DNA of 64,000 bases from Maniola hyperantus (taxonomy: Eukaryota > Arthropoda > Insecta > Lepidoptera > Nymphalidae). The stretch is taken from the NCBI RefSeq assembly GCF_902806685.2, contig NC_048545.1:3893852-3957851 (forward strand), in the 5' to 3' direction. The position numbers and the translations under genes are program-made. Positions 45,226 to 58,224 of the stretch are shown one piece after another (position 1 is the first letter of the stretch; every line of letters starts with the position of its first letter). Below the pieces are notes generated by a model. The model did no database searches and was not told where the DNA came from. It was given only the letters and a program-made list of their open reading frames with translations.

Positions 45226-45816
45226 CTATAGGTAGACCAGAATCTCATAAAATGAAATTCCAAATTTAGCAACACTGTACTCCGCGAACACTCCATGTAC
45301 ACTCTGTGGTGAATATTAATAATTCACCACAATATTCATCACAGTCTCAGAATAAGGACTATTAGAAGTAGCCCTATTGTGACACTTACTGTTAGAACGA
45401 GATAGCTAAATTTAAGCTCTTATTAGAACGTGACAAAATGATTATGTTTTGTCCTTATCACCGTGGCCAGTTTTTTTTGTTTGTACGTGAGACTTTGGCA
45501 AACAACGCGAAATAAGGTTATGTTGACTCAAGTATTTTAAAGAATTGTTGTGTTGTTTTTTGTTTTTCAAGTTATTGTGCAATGGTGGGTTGCAATAGGC
45601 TACAATAGCCGAAGCGAAGGTAAAATAGACGGAATAACAGTTCACAAGTAAGTACCTCTGCTTGAGCGAGAGGGACTGAGGGGGCCACGCTAGTTGCATA
45701 TCTGGACATATCTGCGATCACAGTGCACTATGTACACAGGATGCTCACAGAGTACAGCGCTGCTAACTCCGGAATCCTATTTCAATATTTTTCATGGGAT
45801 TCTGGTCCACCTATAG
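45226..45816. mobile_element. ~590-bp element with long imperfect inverted ends
   Basis: Left end CTATAGGTAGACCAGAATCT, then TTAGCAACACTGTACTC. The right end is its mirror: GAGTACAGCGCTGCTAACTC, then GGGATTCTGGTCCACCTATAG. Arms are ~70 bp with several mismatches and small gaps. The interior has no transposase; an 85-codon frame inside is not recognisable. Confidence 0.7.
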
Positions 45817-46496
45817 GACTGAATAGAAAAAAGAGCTGGTGACTCTTACTTTTTAGGTACCTACTCTACATATATATATTGTATGCACAGGATGATATCA
45901 CAAAGCGAGAACAAAAAATTTACTAAGTAGTACAACAGAAGGTATACTTAGATATTTTTAGAATAACTCACTGTTATGAAAAAATGCATCCTTAATAATA
46001 AAAAAATTATAATTATAATAATATTATGTAAAAAAAATATATTCAGGTAGGTATATTTTACCTATAAAGCATTAATGTAAAAGGAACGTTCTTAACAATG
46101 AGAGGTCATGTTTCATTAAATCATTTGTTGTGTCAAACAAAAAATATTTTCTCAATAATTTACTAACAAGACGATTTTGAGGCAATTGTGGACCCATCAC
46201 AATCGTAAGATATTAAGTATTCACTTTGTCTCAATCATGGTAAAAGTAAAATTACAAAAAGAATTACCTACGTAACACACACAGTACCCACCAGTCGTGA
46301 AAAATAATAAAATAATAGTCACATTGACACTACCATACCAGAAAGTGAAGACGATAAAAAATATCAAGTGTATAGAAAACATTCGATGAACAACACTTTT
46401 TACGACAATGCAAAACGACTAATCACGCGAAAGCGGTCGATCATTTTATTTTAACTGCTTCGATTCTAAGAAAATTCTAATCAACTTAACTTACAA

Positions 46497-46535
46497 CCGA
46501 TTCTCTTGTACACAATCTCTAAACTACAATTACAG
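46497..46535 (+). mobile_element. Left arm of the GGCCGATTC element, solo
   Basis: ACCGATTCTCTTGTACACAA and TCTCTAAACTAC match the arm of the element at 23974-24137. No right arm was found nearby. Confidence 0.6.
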
Positions 46536-47569
46536 CTTTTAATGTACCTAAGTATTTCATATTGCTCCCTGCAGAAAAGGCTAGCACTAGATCAAGACCT
46601 GTATGAAATACTTACATACATTATATTTACATAGTTCCTTAGTTAACTTAAAACTTAAAAGGTAAACAAGTAAGTAGGTAAAGCTGAAATGCGTAAGAGG
46701 CGCATAATACGCGGCCCATACTTACCGCGAACTGATAATGAAAATCATGATACGCATGAAAAACCCTAACTCCAGAAAGTCTAAAGTGCCGGGCTATTCG
46801 CGTCGCTTACGCGTTTCTCTGAGAAGGTTTTTGGAATTTATTTACCTTTTAAGCAAACTAAGTAAAACTAAAGAATATACATAGGTAGGTACTATACCTA
46901 TATATCGAAACAAATTTTTCTCACAAGCATAATCCAGATTGAAAAACTAACTTCTTATTTTGGTTTCCAGAAAATCGTCTACCTACTGTTTTTCTGGAAA
47001 CCGGACAGGTTTAAGCAAGTGAGTATTATTTTTCCATATCGAGATACAGTGAGGGTGCATTTATTTTATTAAATAAACACAATAACATTATAATTTATAA
47101 GTACTTAAATGAGTTGAAAAGAGAAAGTTAATGTTGGTGCAAATTCGCAAAGGTATTGTGCAAGCTACCTAGAAACCTGTCAAACAACACCCAGATTGAG
47201 ATTAAAATAAATGTAAGTAGGTACCTACCTACCTGCCTGCCTACCATTATATCTACTGACTTGAACGACTTAGCACCACTAACTGCTCGATAGAATTTCT
47301 AAATTGATCAGTTAAGATGATGATTGTCTAAAAGTAGATTAATTTAGTCCTGAATAGGTGGGTAAGTAATAAGTACTTATTAGCTCAGCGGATGATGGAG
47401 AAAGACATGCTCTGAGTTTCTCAACCTGATCAAATCAGCATTCAGAAATAACCAAATCCGTAAAAGAGCACAGAGTTTACCCTTGTTGCAAAGATAAAGT
47501 TTCAATAGGTAGAAAAAACTGATAGATTTTGGAGTCCCAAGACCCTAGAAATAGATGATATCAAACTGT

Positions 47570-47680
47570 TTGACAGGGAGCCGCTGGATCCAGGCGGTAC
47601 AAGACCAATCGCGGCATTTGGAAGTCCCTACAAGAGACCAATGTCCAGCAGTGGACGTCTATCACAACTCATTAGCTCCT
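47570..47680 (+). mobile_element. RTE-like 3' tail remnant
   Basis: GACAGGGAGCCGCTGGATCC, AGGCGGTACAAGACC, TGGAAGTCCCTACAAGAGAC and CCAGCAGTGGACGTCTATC. Parallel to the copies at 18930 and 57800. Confidence 0.65.
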
Positions 47681-48152
47681 ATTCTATTGGTATGTGTGTC
47701 AACATTATTTCAAAGGATAGCTCAAACTACAGACCTCCAAAATAATAGTAAATTTATTGTAAATGTTTTTGGTACAAATAAATTAAATTAAATTAATTGC
47801 TGAAATCCTACAGAAGAATCTATAGATCCTACAGGAGAATTATGCCGCCTTCTTAACCCATCGATACATCGAGAAAAACACTATTCAAAAATGTAAAGGA
47901 AACCTAAAATGCGTTGAAATGAAAACAAACAACATAAAACTAACGGTATTTTTTACTGTTTCCTTGAACGAAGTTGGTTTGTTTACACAAAATTATTGTT
48001 ATCATTTTGTTTTGATCGTAAAACATACCAATTGTAGGTACCGAACTAAATAAATTTTATTAAGACGTTTATAACATGTGCCTAGCCACTAAAATACCAC
48101 AGAATAATATAATAGTACGTACTCTTAAACCTTATTAGGTACTCGTAGGTAA

Positions 48153-48640
48153 TCTATATATATAAAAGGAAAAGGTGACTGACTGACTGACTGACTGAAT
48201 GACTGACTGACTGACTGACTGATCTATCAACGCACAGCTCAAACTACTGGACGGATCGGGCTGAAATTTGGCATGCAGATAGCTATTATGACGAAGGCAT
48301 CCGCTAAGACAGGATTTTTGAAAATTCAACTCCTAAGGGGGTGAAATAGGGTTTTGAAATTTTGTAGTCCACGCGGACGAAGTCGCGAGCATAAGCCATC
48401 TATATATATAAAAGGAAAAGGTGACTGACTGACTGACTGACTGAATGACTGACTGACTGATCTATCAACGCACAGCTCAAACTACCGGACGGATCGGGCT
48501 GAAATTTGGCATGCAGATAGCTATTATGGCGAAGGCATCCGCTAAGACAGGATTTTTGAAAATTCAACTCCTAAGGGGGTGAAATAGGGTTTTGAAATTT
48601 TGTAGTCCACGCCGACGAAGTCGCGAGCATAAGCTAGTTA
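48153..48640 (+). repeat. Tandem duplication of family B repeat (two ~245-bp units)
   Basis: Units at about 48153-48397 and 48398-48640. Both begin TCTATATATATAAAAGGAAA, carry a GACT-repeat and share private variants not seen in other copies (GCGAAGGCATCC / ACGAAGGCATCC, CGCTAAGACAGGATT, TTCAACTCCTAAG). They differ at only a few positions plus the number of GACT units. Confidence 0.9.
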
Positions 48641-49164
48641 CTAATAAAAGGTACCTTCCTAAAGGCAACAACACAGACATGTACATTTTTATCTTTCCTA
48701 AACTTTGCCTGTTTCTTACTATAGCTATAATTTGATAACTTTAATATTCAATATTGAATAAGATGTATAGATTAGATACGGATTAGCTTACAATAACAAC
48801 GCAAGATAAGTTAGTCCTACTTCGCTTGCTATGACATCATTATCTACGTATCGTATAGGTATTACTTACTACTTAATGGTAATTATATTGTTATTTTGAT
48901 GAAATATGCCTACCCAAATAGGCTCTGACTTCATAGCGACCTAAATACTTGTCAATAGACGTAACATCATCATAAAAACGCGTCATCTTGCGCTTCATAG
49001 CATGCATGATCTCTTGATATTTATTCACTTAGGTACAATCAATCAGTATTTTATTTATTTTTATGGTAGCAACTAGGTAGGATTAACGCAATAACACAAT
49101 GAAGTATTGTGGTTTACAAGCAAAATATATAGATCTGTGCAATCACGATGGCCCTCGAGAGGAC

Positions 49165-49485
49165 GATGCCCTTATCATCATGATCAACCCATCGCCGGCT
49201 CACTACAGAGCACGGGTCTCCTCTCAGAGTGAGAAGGGTTTGGCCATAGTCTACCACGCTGGCCATGTGCGGATTGGTAGACTTCACATACCTTTGAGAA
49301 CATTATGGAGAACTCTCAGGCTTGCAGGTTTCCTCACGATGTTTTCCTTCACCGTTAAAGCAAGTGATATTAAATTACTTAAAACGCACATAACTCCGAA
49401 AAGTTAGAGGTGCGTGCCGCAGATCGAACCCCCGACCTCCGATTAGAAGGCGTACGTCCTAACTTACTAGGCTATCACAGATGCC
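49165..49485 (-). mobile_element. SINE S1, near full-length, reverse
   Basis: From ATCATCATGATCAACCCATC through CTACCACGCTGGCCATGTGC, GGAGAACTCTCAGGCTTGCA and CCTCACGATGTTTTCCTTCA to the tRNA-like head CTATCACAG near 49481. Box B reads GGGGGTTCGATCTGCGG on the minus strand (slightly mutated). Confidence 0.9.
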
Positions 49486-49499
49486 CTTATAAATCTTTG

Positions 49500-49606
49500 T
49501 ATATCTACAATAGGATTTTTGAAAATTCAACCCCTCACGGGGTAAAACAGGAGTTTGAAATTTGCGTAGTCCACGCGGACGAAGTCGCCAACATAAGCTA
49601 GTAATA
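49500..49606 (+). repeat. Family B repeat, 3' half
   Basis: GGATTTTTGAAAATTCAACC, CCTCACGGGGTAAAACAGG, GTAGTCCACGCGGACGAAGT and ATAAGCTAGTAA. It starts ~15 bp after the SINE ends. Confidence 0.8.
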
Positions 49607-50307
49607 TATAAAATGATTTGCTTTAATAGATGATAATTAGCTGTCTTATAAACTACAAGCAGGCCAGGATTGTAGACATCCCTATGTAAAAGTACATGGT
49701 AACATACTCGTAGCTCGCTACCTGCCAGAGAAAGCGCTTTTCTAAGAAAACCCGTCAAATCACAACGACCGGCCACTTTGTGCCGAGTAGGTACATCACA
49801 AAGCATATAGAGAGAGAGCCAGTGCGTGCCAGACCTTCCTTGTTTTATAATTTTTTTAAAGTTTCTCTGCGTATTGCCCCCAACACTGAGAGGAACGTTT
49901 GTTTGGATCATGGTGGCTTTGGGAGATAACAGGTATACCTACATGTGTAAAAATTTAAAAAATGCTACATTGTTTTATGTTCTTTTTTTTCTGTTTTCTT
50001 CGAAGTGGTATTAGAAATCACTTCATGCATTGCCAGACACACAGTGTCGTGGGAACCCCCGCCAGAAATTTATTATACTTAATTTTGCCACCATACTAAT
50101 AATTAAGGAAGTAGGAACACGAAAATATAAACTAATTACTTCTAAGTATCAAATCATAATAGTATACTAATGGACATACGAATTCGACATTGAATTACAA
50201 TTTTTCTCACGTTTTTCATATAAAATTAATAATAAAAGTAATTAAAATTCATTAACATGGAATATATGGAATACTTATTCGAAGAAAAACCACTAGGTAC
50301 GCGGCGG

Positions 50308-50625
50308 ATATCGGTTAACATAGTCCGAGGAAAAAACCGACCAAGTGTGAGTCGGACTCACACACGAAAGGTTCCGTACTATCGTACAAGATTATGGTCT
50401 AAAAAAAATTGCATGGCGGCCATTTTGAAATTTTTATTATTGATTGTTGTTGTAGTGGCAATAGAAATATGTACATTATCTGTGAAAATTTCAACTATCT
50501 CCTATTACGGTTCATGAGATACAGCCCGCTGGCAGACAAACGGACGGACAGACGGACAGACATGACAGCGGGGACTTAGTAATAGGGTCCCTTTTCCACC
50601 ATCGAGTACGGAACCCTAGAAATTA
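50308..50625 (+). repeat. Dispersed repeat family D, longest copy
   Basis: AAAACCGACCAAGTGTGAGT, CGGACTCACACACGAAAGG, TTCCGTACTATCGTACAAG, TGCATGGCGGCCATTTTGAA, TTCATGAGATACAGCCCGCT, ACGGACGGACAGACGGACAG, TAGTAATAGGGTCCCTTTTC and TACGGAACCCTAGAAA. A reverse-orientation head of the same family follows at 50868-50924. Confidence 0.85.
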
Positions 50626-50867
50626 TCATGACAGTTAGTACAAGAATGCCGATCATTTGTGGCGGGTGGCGAGCTTGCACGTTTCATAAGTAACATTTTA
50701 ATTGATGACGGCCTGAGTCCAGCGTTTGAGTCATGGTTGTAACTTGTATGCAGGAGTTACTGCCCAGTGCCCAGTCTATCGGCACTTTTGGGACTGTCCT
50801 CGGTATTCCTAATTCCACCCCTTAAATTAGTTTTTGAATTATCCTGCAAAATGTCGAAAAAATACGA

Positions 50868-50924
50868 CTGTAGTACGGAACCCTCATTGCGCGAGCCTGA
50901 CTCGCACTTGGCCGGTTTTTTTAA
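50868..50924 (-). repeat. Family D head, reverse
   Basis: GTACGGAACCCTCATTGCGC and GACTCGCACTTGGCCGGTTT form the mirror of the head seen at 50330. Confidence 0.8.
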
Positions 50925-52199
50925 TTCATAGACTAGCGCTTGGCTGCAATCAGACCTGTTGGCAAGAGAAGATGCAGCCTAAGATGGAGCGCGCTTGCCT
51001 AGAAGATGCCTCTGTGGCAAGGAACGGGGGATACTGATAAGATAAGATGCCGGAAAGGTGTTCCACTACTATAGAAACACTAAGAAATAGTGTTGCTTAT
51101 TCCTCAATAACAAATCTACAAGTTTTTAACTCGTGCAGTCTTGCAACCGGGATCATTGTGAAAAGAATACCTACTATTGAAACTTAAATTTTAATTTTAA
51201 AACTTTGGGGTACAAAACCGAATCAGCACTAAATGTCTCCTAAAAGCGCAATTGCTGGAGTCCCTATTGGGGTAATTATGAATTCACAGAGTACATAGTA
51301 CGACGGGATACGCCCTGGGCAAGTGACGTGATAGTATTTAAAATTCTTCATGTGATGTGTCTGATCCCTAGAACCGTAGCGTTAGTGTACTTTGTTGCTA
51401 CGAGTAAGTCCATTATTATACCATCCCACATTATTCCTGACATTTGAGCCCTCTTTGCTAAGGGTGAATCCAGATCGAAGTTATTTGATAAAGGAATTTA
51501 TGTTGAAGAATTTTGCTAACAGTTAATTCTGGAGTGGTATTCAAGCTTCTTCCCAGTTCCTTTTCGAAGGGTGAAGCGAGGTTATTTGAAAAATAGGAAA
51601 ATAGGAATCTGCTAGGAGTAGAATTCTGGAGTAGGTATACCGTATACACTATGTAATCTTTAAGCTCATTCTGGAGTAGTATATACGTTATCCAAGCTTC
51701 TCTCTCCCATTAATGAGGTCAGCTTACAATTCTCTCCTAGAAAGGAATAATGAGTTGTTACGTTTAATAACAGAATACAACCTATATCCTTTAAAACTTT
51801 TTATTATCCTGGACAGAATTGTTAGAAAAAGTTGGTACAAATTACAATGAATGCCATACAAATTGACATAGATCACTCTACTCGGTGATTGCCTCTCATG
51901 GAACTTATAGAAAATTTGAAATGGAGTGGCAACTTGTCCTGATAAACATGGAACCATGAGCGAACTCATCGGAAAAAAATGCATGCTTCTCCCTCCTATG
52001 TAAATAAGGCACCCCTCTTGTATGTAAGGCAGTAAAACAGAACGTGTTTTTACGACGTTGATGGAACTAAAGTGTGAATGAACAGAATAGCCGATTGCAA
52101 GGTGTGGTCGGCTGCTTTCACCGGTGACTATGAGACATGCTTGTGTCGCAATACCGTACGACAAGCTTACGTTGGTCCATAGTAATACTAATAGGTAAT

Positions 52200-52436
52200 G
52201 TCCTTCCGACTGAATTGCGGCTACACGCGGCGGTCAATCTCCGTAGAGATTAGCAAACTGCGCGGGAGATAATATGGTACTTATAGCACAAGTGGTGCAC
52301 TCTCTACTCCTTCACTATCATAGCCCGATGGGACACGGATGACAGATGGGAGCGAGAGATCGGGTGCAGTACCGACGGCGACGGCTTTACGTGCTCTCCG
52401 AGACACGGGGGTGGAACACCGCCAACTTCCTAACTC
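52200..52436. repeat. Dispersed repeat family F, second copy
   Basis: GCGGCTACACGCGGCGGTCA, CTCCGTAGAGATTAGC, GTGGTGCACTCTCTACTCC, CCCGATGGGACACGG and TTTACGTGCTCTCCGAGACA, in the same order as at 19824-20045. Confidence 0.75.
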
Positions 52437-53035
52437 TAAAGAAATTTAATTAGGTACAGGTTCCCAGATTTATTAAGGTCAGTTTTTTATAAAGGTTTTT
52501 ATTAAGTTAATCCCCTCACAAAACTGCGGTATGACGTCAAAATGTCATTTCAACGAAACTTGAATGAAACTTTTTCCTCAACAAGTCAGTAAGTTATGAG
52601 GCAAATTTTCCTCTTAAAGCTTGCTTAAAACTCATTCACTAGCTGCACTCGCCAGCGGCGGCCCTTCCCACGGTTCGGAAATGTGCCAATTAGATGCACT
52701 CCGCCTATAATAACCTGATATAAACTCACAATCTAATAAAGACCGAGCAAAAAGTTCACCGCTTACGTCACAACTGGTTTATTTTTAACTGCAGTCTGCG
52801 CGCGATTTTAAGAACTAGTGTTACTTTACTGATATTGTTGTTCTAGATTTTGTCTCAATCATTGCATTCGAACTGTTATTGGTTTACTCGGTTAAATTGT
52901 GCTATAATGAGAGAGATAATAATGTTATACAAGTGATAATATAACAGCTCTATAATATTGTGCATCAAGAACGAGCTTGTTGCATGGCTTTTACACAGAA
53001 AAGCGCAAAACCAATGCGGTGCGAGCGGAATATCT

Positions 53036-53272
53036 AGTTGATAGGTACCCGCAACTTCAATGACGTGGATTTAGGTTTTTAAAATCCCGTGGGAACTCTT
53101 TGATTGATGGATAAAAGTAGCCTATGTCACTCTCCGGGTCTTTGACTACACCCATGCAAAAAATCACGTCGATCTGTTACTGCGTTGCGACGTGATTGAA
53201 GGACAAAACAACGAACTAATAAACCAACAAACAAACACATTTTAACATTTATAATTATGGGTAGCGATATCA
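53036..53272 (+). repeat. Family A repeat
   Basis: ATCCCGTGGGAACTCTTTGA, GTAGCCTATGTCACTCTCCG, CCATGCAAAAAATCACGTCG, GCGACGTGATTGAAGGACAA and a final ATTTATAATTATGGGT. Confidence 0.85.
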
Positions 53273-54214
53273 TAAAAACCATAAGTTAATCCATATACAA
53301 AATTGAAAAAGTTTTTTAAACGAGGAAATGAACGGACAAAATAAAATAGTATGAAATTAATTACAGGACTTCTTGAGAACATAAAACCACAATTTACTGC
53401 GTCAATGCATTCAGAGAAATGATCTTCATGTACGAATAAGTATAAGTTTTGCGCATGTCATTTTGTCTATGAAGTGTATGTACGTGCAAAGCTCAGCAAG
53501 TCATAATAATTAGTCACCAAGCTTTACAAAACAAATACATTATATTGATTGAAGTTCTTTCCTTGAAGAAGGAAATAGTAACCTACCTAGCTACTCAATA
53601 AACAATTTAAAATTAATTTTACTAAAGTAACTAATAATTTTTGATATGAATTTCATAGTAAGCATTTAATTTATGTCGAATTGTTTTTTTTTTCGTTTTT
53701 TTGAACATAATATAATATAAAAAGGGGTCGATGCACCAGTTTGCGACCTCTTAATAGGCGAGTATAGATGAGTAGGTACGCGTCATAAATAGATTCAGGG
53801 TAAACTAGGTGATGGGATGCATTGGGAGTCGGGACTTTGTGATTCTTTCATCATGTATCCCAGTGTCAAATAGGCACCGAACTAAAAACTGACCTTTGCA
53901 TTTAGCATATTATTTATTACTAGGTCACCATAAAATATGTATCTATTAGCAACAACGTGCGACAATGCGGCATGCTACAAATAGAAACATTTTGAAACAT
54001 GGGGCAGTCTATTTTATGCCGAGATAACATCGTATTGTAGAATTGGAATATTACGGTACAACAGTCTGCCGAGGATTCTTGTTAATAAATTGTTGTATCA
54101 TGCAGCCGTTTGGCATGGCACCATGTCGCACTATATGTATTGCTCTGGCATAAATGAAGCTTTAGTGCGAATTTGCTTTATGGAGAGAACTTCCATACAA
54201 AATATTATAAAGGG

Positions 54215-54335
54215 GCGGACCAACAAATTCCTGAAAGGCCGGCAACGCATCGGCAGTTTCTCTGGTGCTGCAAATGTTCATGGGTGGGCGGTATGACCCG
54301 TCTGCTCGTTTGCTCGCTATTTCTATAAAAAAATA
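54215..54335 (+). repeat. Dispersed repeat family H, second copy
   Basis: GGGCGGACCAACAAATTCCT, GAAAGGCCGGCAACGCATCG, TCTGGTGCTGCAAATGTTCA, TGACCCGTCTGCTCG and TTTGCTCGCTATTTCTATAA with an A-rich end. Confidence 0.7.
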
Positions 54336-54764
54336 TCAAATGTCAATTAGTTTCTCTATACATAGGTATAGATAGTCAGTAGGGTCAATGTACCAGTTAG
54401 AAGACATTACACGTCCTGTGTGGCGTAGAAATTATTTTTAGTTTTACACCGCGTCGTGGTCAAAGAAGCATTACATAAATCACAATGGTGATGGGATGGC
54501 AGGTAGCTGTTTTGTATGTTACACAGGCAGGATATTACAAAGTAGATATTATTTCGCTTTGTTGTCGCATGTAAACACCATGTCAGGACATTGACACGGC
54601 GCGGGCGGCGCGCCGGCACGTAGTAATTTTCTAACGTAGCTTTCTTGACTTTTTATTACTTTAAAATATGCATAATCTTAGTAGGTAGCAGTTTCAACTT
54701 TCGTCACAAGAGGTTAGGGTAAGCAAGAACTTAGCATGTCTAATATAGGTATATCATCACACAC

Positions 54765-54838
54765 GATCAACGGTCTCCTCTCAGAGTGAGAAGGGTTTTG
54801 GCCATAATCTACCACGCTGGCCATGTTGCTTGCTGGTC
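54765..54838 (-). mobile_element. SINE S1 tail fragment, reverse
   Basis: CGATCAACGGTCTCCTCTCA, GAGTGAGAAGGGTTTTGGCC and CTACCACGCTGGCCATG only. Confidence 0.75.
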
Positions 54839-55902
54839 TAATATATTTTTTTTATTTTATTAGACAGCTAAAAATAGTTCTACAAATTGCGGATAAATGC
54901 TGGAAAGCAATATTATCTTACATACACCCTTGGGAAGGTATGAAAGGCAAACGAAATTGAGGGTGAATACAAAACCAATGATAAAACAATAATAACTAGA
55001 GTTAAAGTAAAACAGAGCAAAAAAAATAGTTTCAAAATTGAGTAGGTAGATCTGAGATTTCGGAATATAGGCGCAGGCGTCTATTGACCCAATATGCACT
55101 AAAATATATAATATGCCTATAAAACTGGTCACGTTATTACATATTTATTTAATGGTACCAATAACATTATATTGTCATACAAATCCTTTGAATACACAAA
55201 TATGTACATTCACCGATTCTCAGAACAGTTGCCCTTGCTTAGCATTATCTACCGCTTTATTAACATGAAACCGCTTACTTGCTAATAAACATTTCCATTG
55301 TTTGTTATTTGCAGGTAGGTTACAAATTGCTGTTAAAAGAAATGAAGTACGGGTAAATTGAACTTTTTGCGGTAGGTACTTTGAATATATTGAGGATTCT
55401 AAACTATGGCAACCATTGAGGATTGCAACCATAGAAAACTATGATCAAGTTTAACATAATATGGGGGTAACAATTTTGACGCTTAGATCTAACCTTTTTC
55501 TTCAATTTAGAATTCTAATATGTAAGTGGGATCCACTTTTCGGTATATGTACTCTAGCCATTGTATTATTATAAGTAGGTATACTAAATATTTCCTCAAA
55601 GACTCTAGACCACTTTTCCTGGTCTTGGGCATCAAATTTTCTAAGTTCATTGGTTCTCATTATTATGCTACAATGTTCAGCTAGTACCTACTTTCTTGGA
55701 CAGGGGACAAGCAATAGCTCCAGGAAAGACGATTCTCTGACATATTAAAGCTGTAACTTTGTGGTTTCCTTAGAAAATGAAGTCATTTAAAGACACTATA
55801 GACTTTAATACATAGACCGGAAACAATAAATTGAAAGGCAATCCTAATCCTAATCTATATATTTTCTATATATAAAAATGAATCGCTAAATGAGTTGCTG
55901 AT

Positions 55903-55996
55903 TATGATGAATGTTATCCCGGAAAATCAAATAGTTCCCGCGGGATTTTGGAAAATGTAAATCCACGCGGATGAAGTCGTGGGCATCAGCTAGTCT
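55903..55996 (-). repeat. Family A repeat, head half, reverse
   Basis: ATCCCGGAAAATCAAATAGT, CCACGCGGATGAAGTCGTGG and GCATCAGCTAGTC. Confidence 0.8.
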
Positions 55997-56663
55997 TTTT
56001 ATAAAACAAAGTTATCTCATAAAATATAATCGAGACACTCATTAAATTCCGAGAAAAGCGGAATTCAAAATCTTAAAACATATTTCTCGCGAGTAAATTC
56101 AAAGGTAACGAAAAGGTTTTACAAGAAGTATAGATATAGATACCCAAATACAGATATTTTTTATTCATATAAGCAGTGGTAACTGGTAAGTAAATGAAAG
56201 GTTTCTCAGTATCGGCGCGTGGTGCTATCAAAACGACGGTATTTGAACAGCTAAGCAAACTTTAAATGTTTGTTGTTATCACCAACCACCATCATACGGA
56301 CTCTGTCTCAACACAAGCAAGTAATAAAACCTATATGTTGTTGTGCTTCGACGGGTCAGGTGAAACTGGTTGTACTATATCAAAGTGTAATGACGAAGTT
56401 GCGCCCGCGCCGGTGTAAAGAAAGGTAACCATAGGTAAACGTAAAATAATAGCATCTTTGTACGAGACGATAACACCAGCCTGAACTAGGTCGGGTTATT
56501 TGCCTTGTAACTTACACATGTATACATTCACCTTTTTAGTTTAGCCCAGTAATTTATTTAGTGCACTAATATTGTGAAATGGTATCTTTGCATTCATGAC
56601 CTCCTTTGTTTAAGTATAATAGGTACCTATTATAAATTAATTATCCTTACCTAATAATAGTAT

Positions 56664-56862
56664 ACACTAGCTGCCCCGGCGAACTTCGTACTGCCTAACA
56701 GTCGATTCTTTTTCAGGATTTTTTTAAAAAAAATTCTCTCCGTAAGAACCATCCCCGTACTTCAAGGAATATTATGAAAAAAGAATTAGCAAAATCAGTT
56801 CAGCTGTTCTCGAGATTTGCGATCAGCAACGCATGCAGCAATTCATTTTTATATATAGAGAT
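56664..56862 (+). repeat. Dispersed repeat with family-A-like head
   Basis: CACTAGCTGCCCCGGCGAAC, TTCGTACTGCCTAACAG, TCTCCGTAAGAACCATCCCC, TCAGTTCAGCTGTTCTCGAG, TGCGATCAGCAACGCATGC and TTTTTATATATAGAGATG. A separate family sharing the ACTAGCTG..CCCG start. Confidence 0.65.
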
Positions 56863-57739
56863 GTGACATTTCGGATGTTTGTTACTTCTTCACGCTATAA
56901 TGATTGTTACCGATTTGGCTGAAAGAAATGGAGATAGCTTAAACCTCAAATTAACACATAGGTTACTTTTTATCCTGGAAAATAAAAGCACTCCGGCGGG
57001 GTTTTTAAAACCTATATCCACGCGGATGACGCCGCGGGATTCATATTAGAAAATATGTAAGTACATAGGTACTTAGAAATAATATAATAAATATTCGATT
57101 TTACTAATCTTTACCCTCTATATAAACTAATACCTAATCCTTAGGTACTCATTGTAATGTATATGCGGTTTATGATTTTGGAGGTGTCTAAATTAGGACC
57201 TTATACCTTATTTACTAGGCAGAGAGTGATAAAATAGGAAAATAATAAGTTTTATTATAAATATGGACCTAAAAACTAAACTCACAAAGTAAAAAACAAA
57301 GTCAATTAGGTATTAGTAAAGTCAACATAAAGTGAATGATAATAATTGATGTAGATGATAACTACAAGCTACTTACATCATGTAAAAGATACATTAACAA
57401 GTGTAGTATGAAGTAACCGTATTTAAAATTGGTCACGCAAGGTTCGGGCGTTCAATGAATTCGTAAGACATTACACACATTACATTAGCAGACCTTTCTC
57501 AAAGTACTTACTTGCACCCAACATAGAGCCACTTTTACTTTTTATTGATCAGTATTCAGAAAGTTTCAACTTTCCCTTACGTTGACGGGGTCCAGCTCAC
57601 TGACCTCAGTTCTTTGAATTTTCTTGTCGTTTTTTTTTCTAAGAAAATTGTGAAAAGTTAATAAAGTGACAAAAATTTACTTTACTAAGTAGGTAGATAT
57701 CGTCCGTTGTTTGTACACGATTTTATCAAGAGATTGAAG

Positions 57740-57935
57740 CTTCGATGCCCGATGGATTGGTCGAAAGGAAGATAATAAGTAGGTGCTGGAATGGTGACCT
57801 CGCACCGGAAACCGTAGCGTTGAAAGACGGACGACATCATACGAGTAGCAGGGAGACGCTGGATTCAAGCAGCGCAAGACCGTGTCGTGTGGAAGTCCCT
57901 ACAAGAAACCCATGTCCAGCAGTGGACGTCTATCA
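57740..57935 (+). mobile_element. RTE-like 3' tail remnant
   Basis: GCACCGGAAACCGTAGCGTT, GGACGACATCATACGAGTAG, CAGGGAGACGCTGGATTCAA, GGAAGTCCCTACAAGAAACC and CCAGCAGTGGACGTCTATCA. Clearly the same tail as at 18930 and 47570. Confidence 0.7.
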
Positions 57936-58224
57936 GTTGATGATGAACCATCTAACGAACTTTGCCAGTTAGTATCGTCGCAGATAGCAGTAAAGTAGTA
58001 TCTAATGGTAGGTATAAACAAAACGAATCGCGAAAGAGCTACACAAAATGTTTTACATCTAAACCTAACCGTTTCCATCAGCCACACGTTAGGTATATAA
58101 ATAAACGACTTAACTTAAAAGTAAAAAAAAATATAACAAACCACGTTATTTGTTGGGAGTTGGGACTGAGGCGCCCGCGCCCGCGCGCCGGCCGCCTGCA
58201 CCGCAGTTAGCTTCTAAACTTAGC

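Noticed and set aside
49459..49911. 150-codon open frame on the minus strand
   Set aside because: It runs through part of a SINE and a family B repeat, so it is composed of non-coding repeat sequence.
51724..52164. 146-codon open frame on the minus strand
   Set aside because: The longest frame in its region, but with no recognised domain and no splice context or promoter. Low-confidence chance frame in AT-rich DNA, though not fully excluded.
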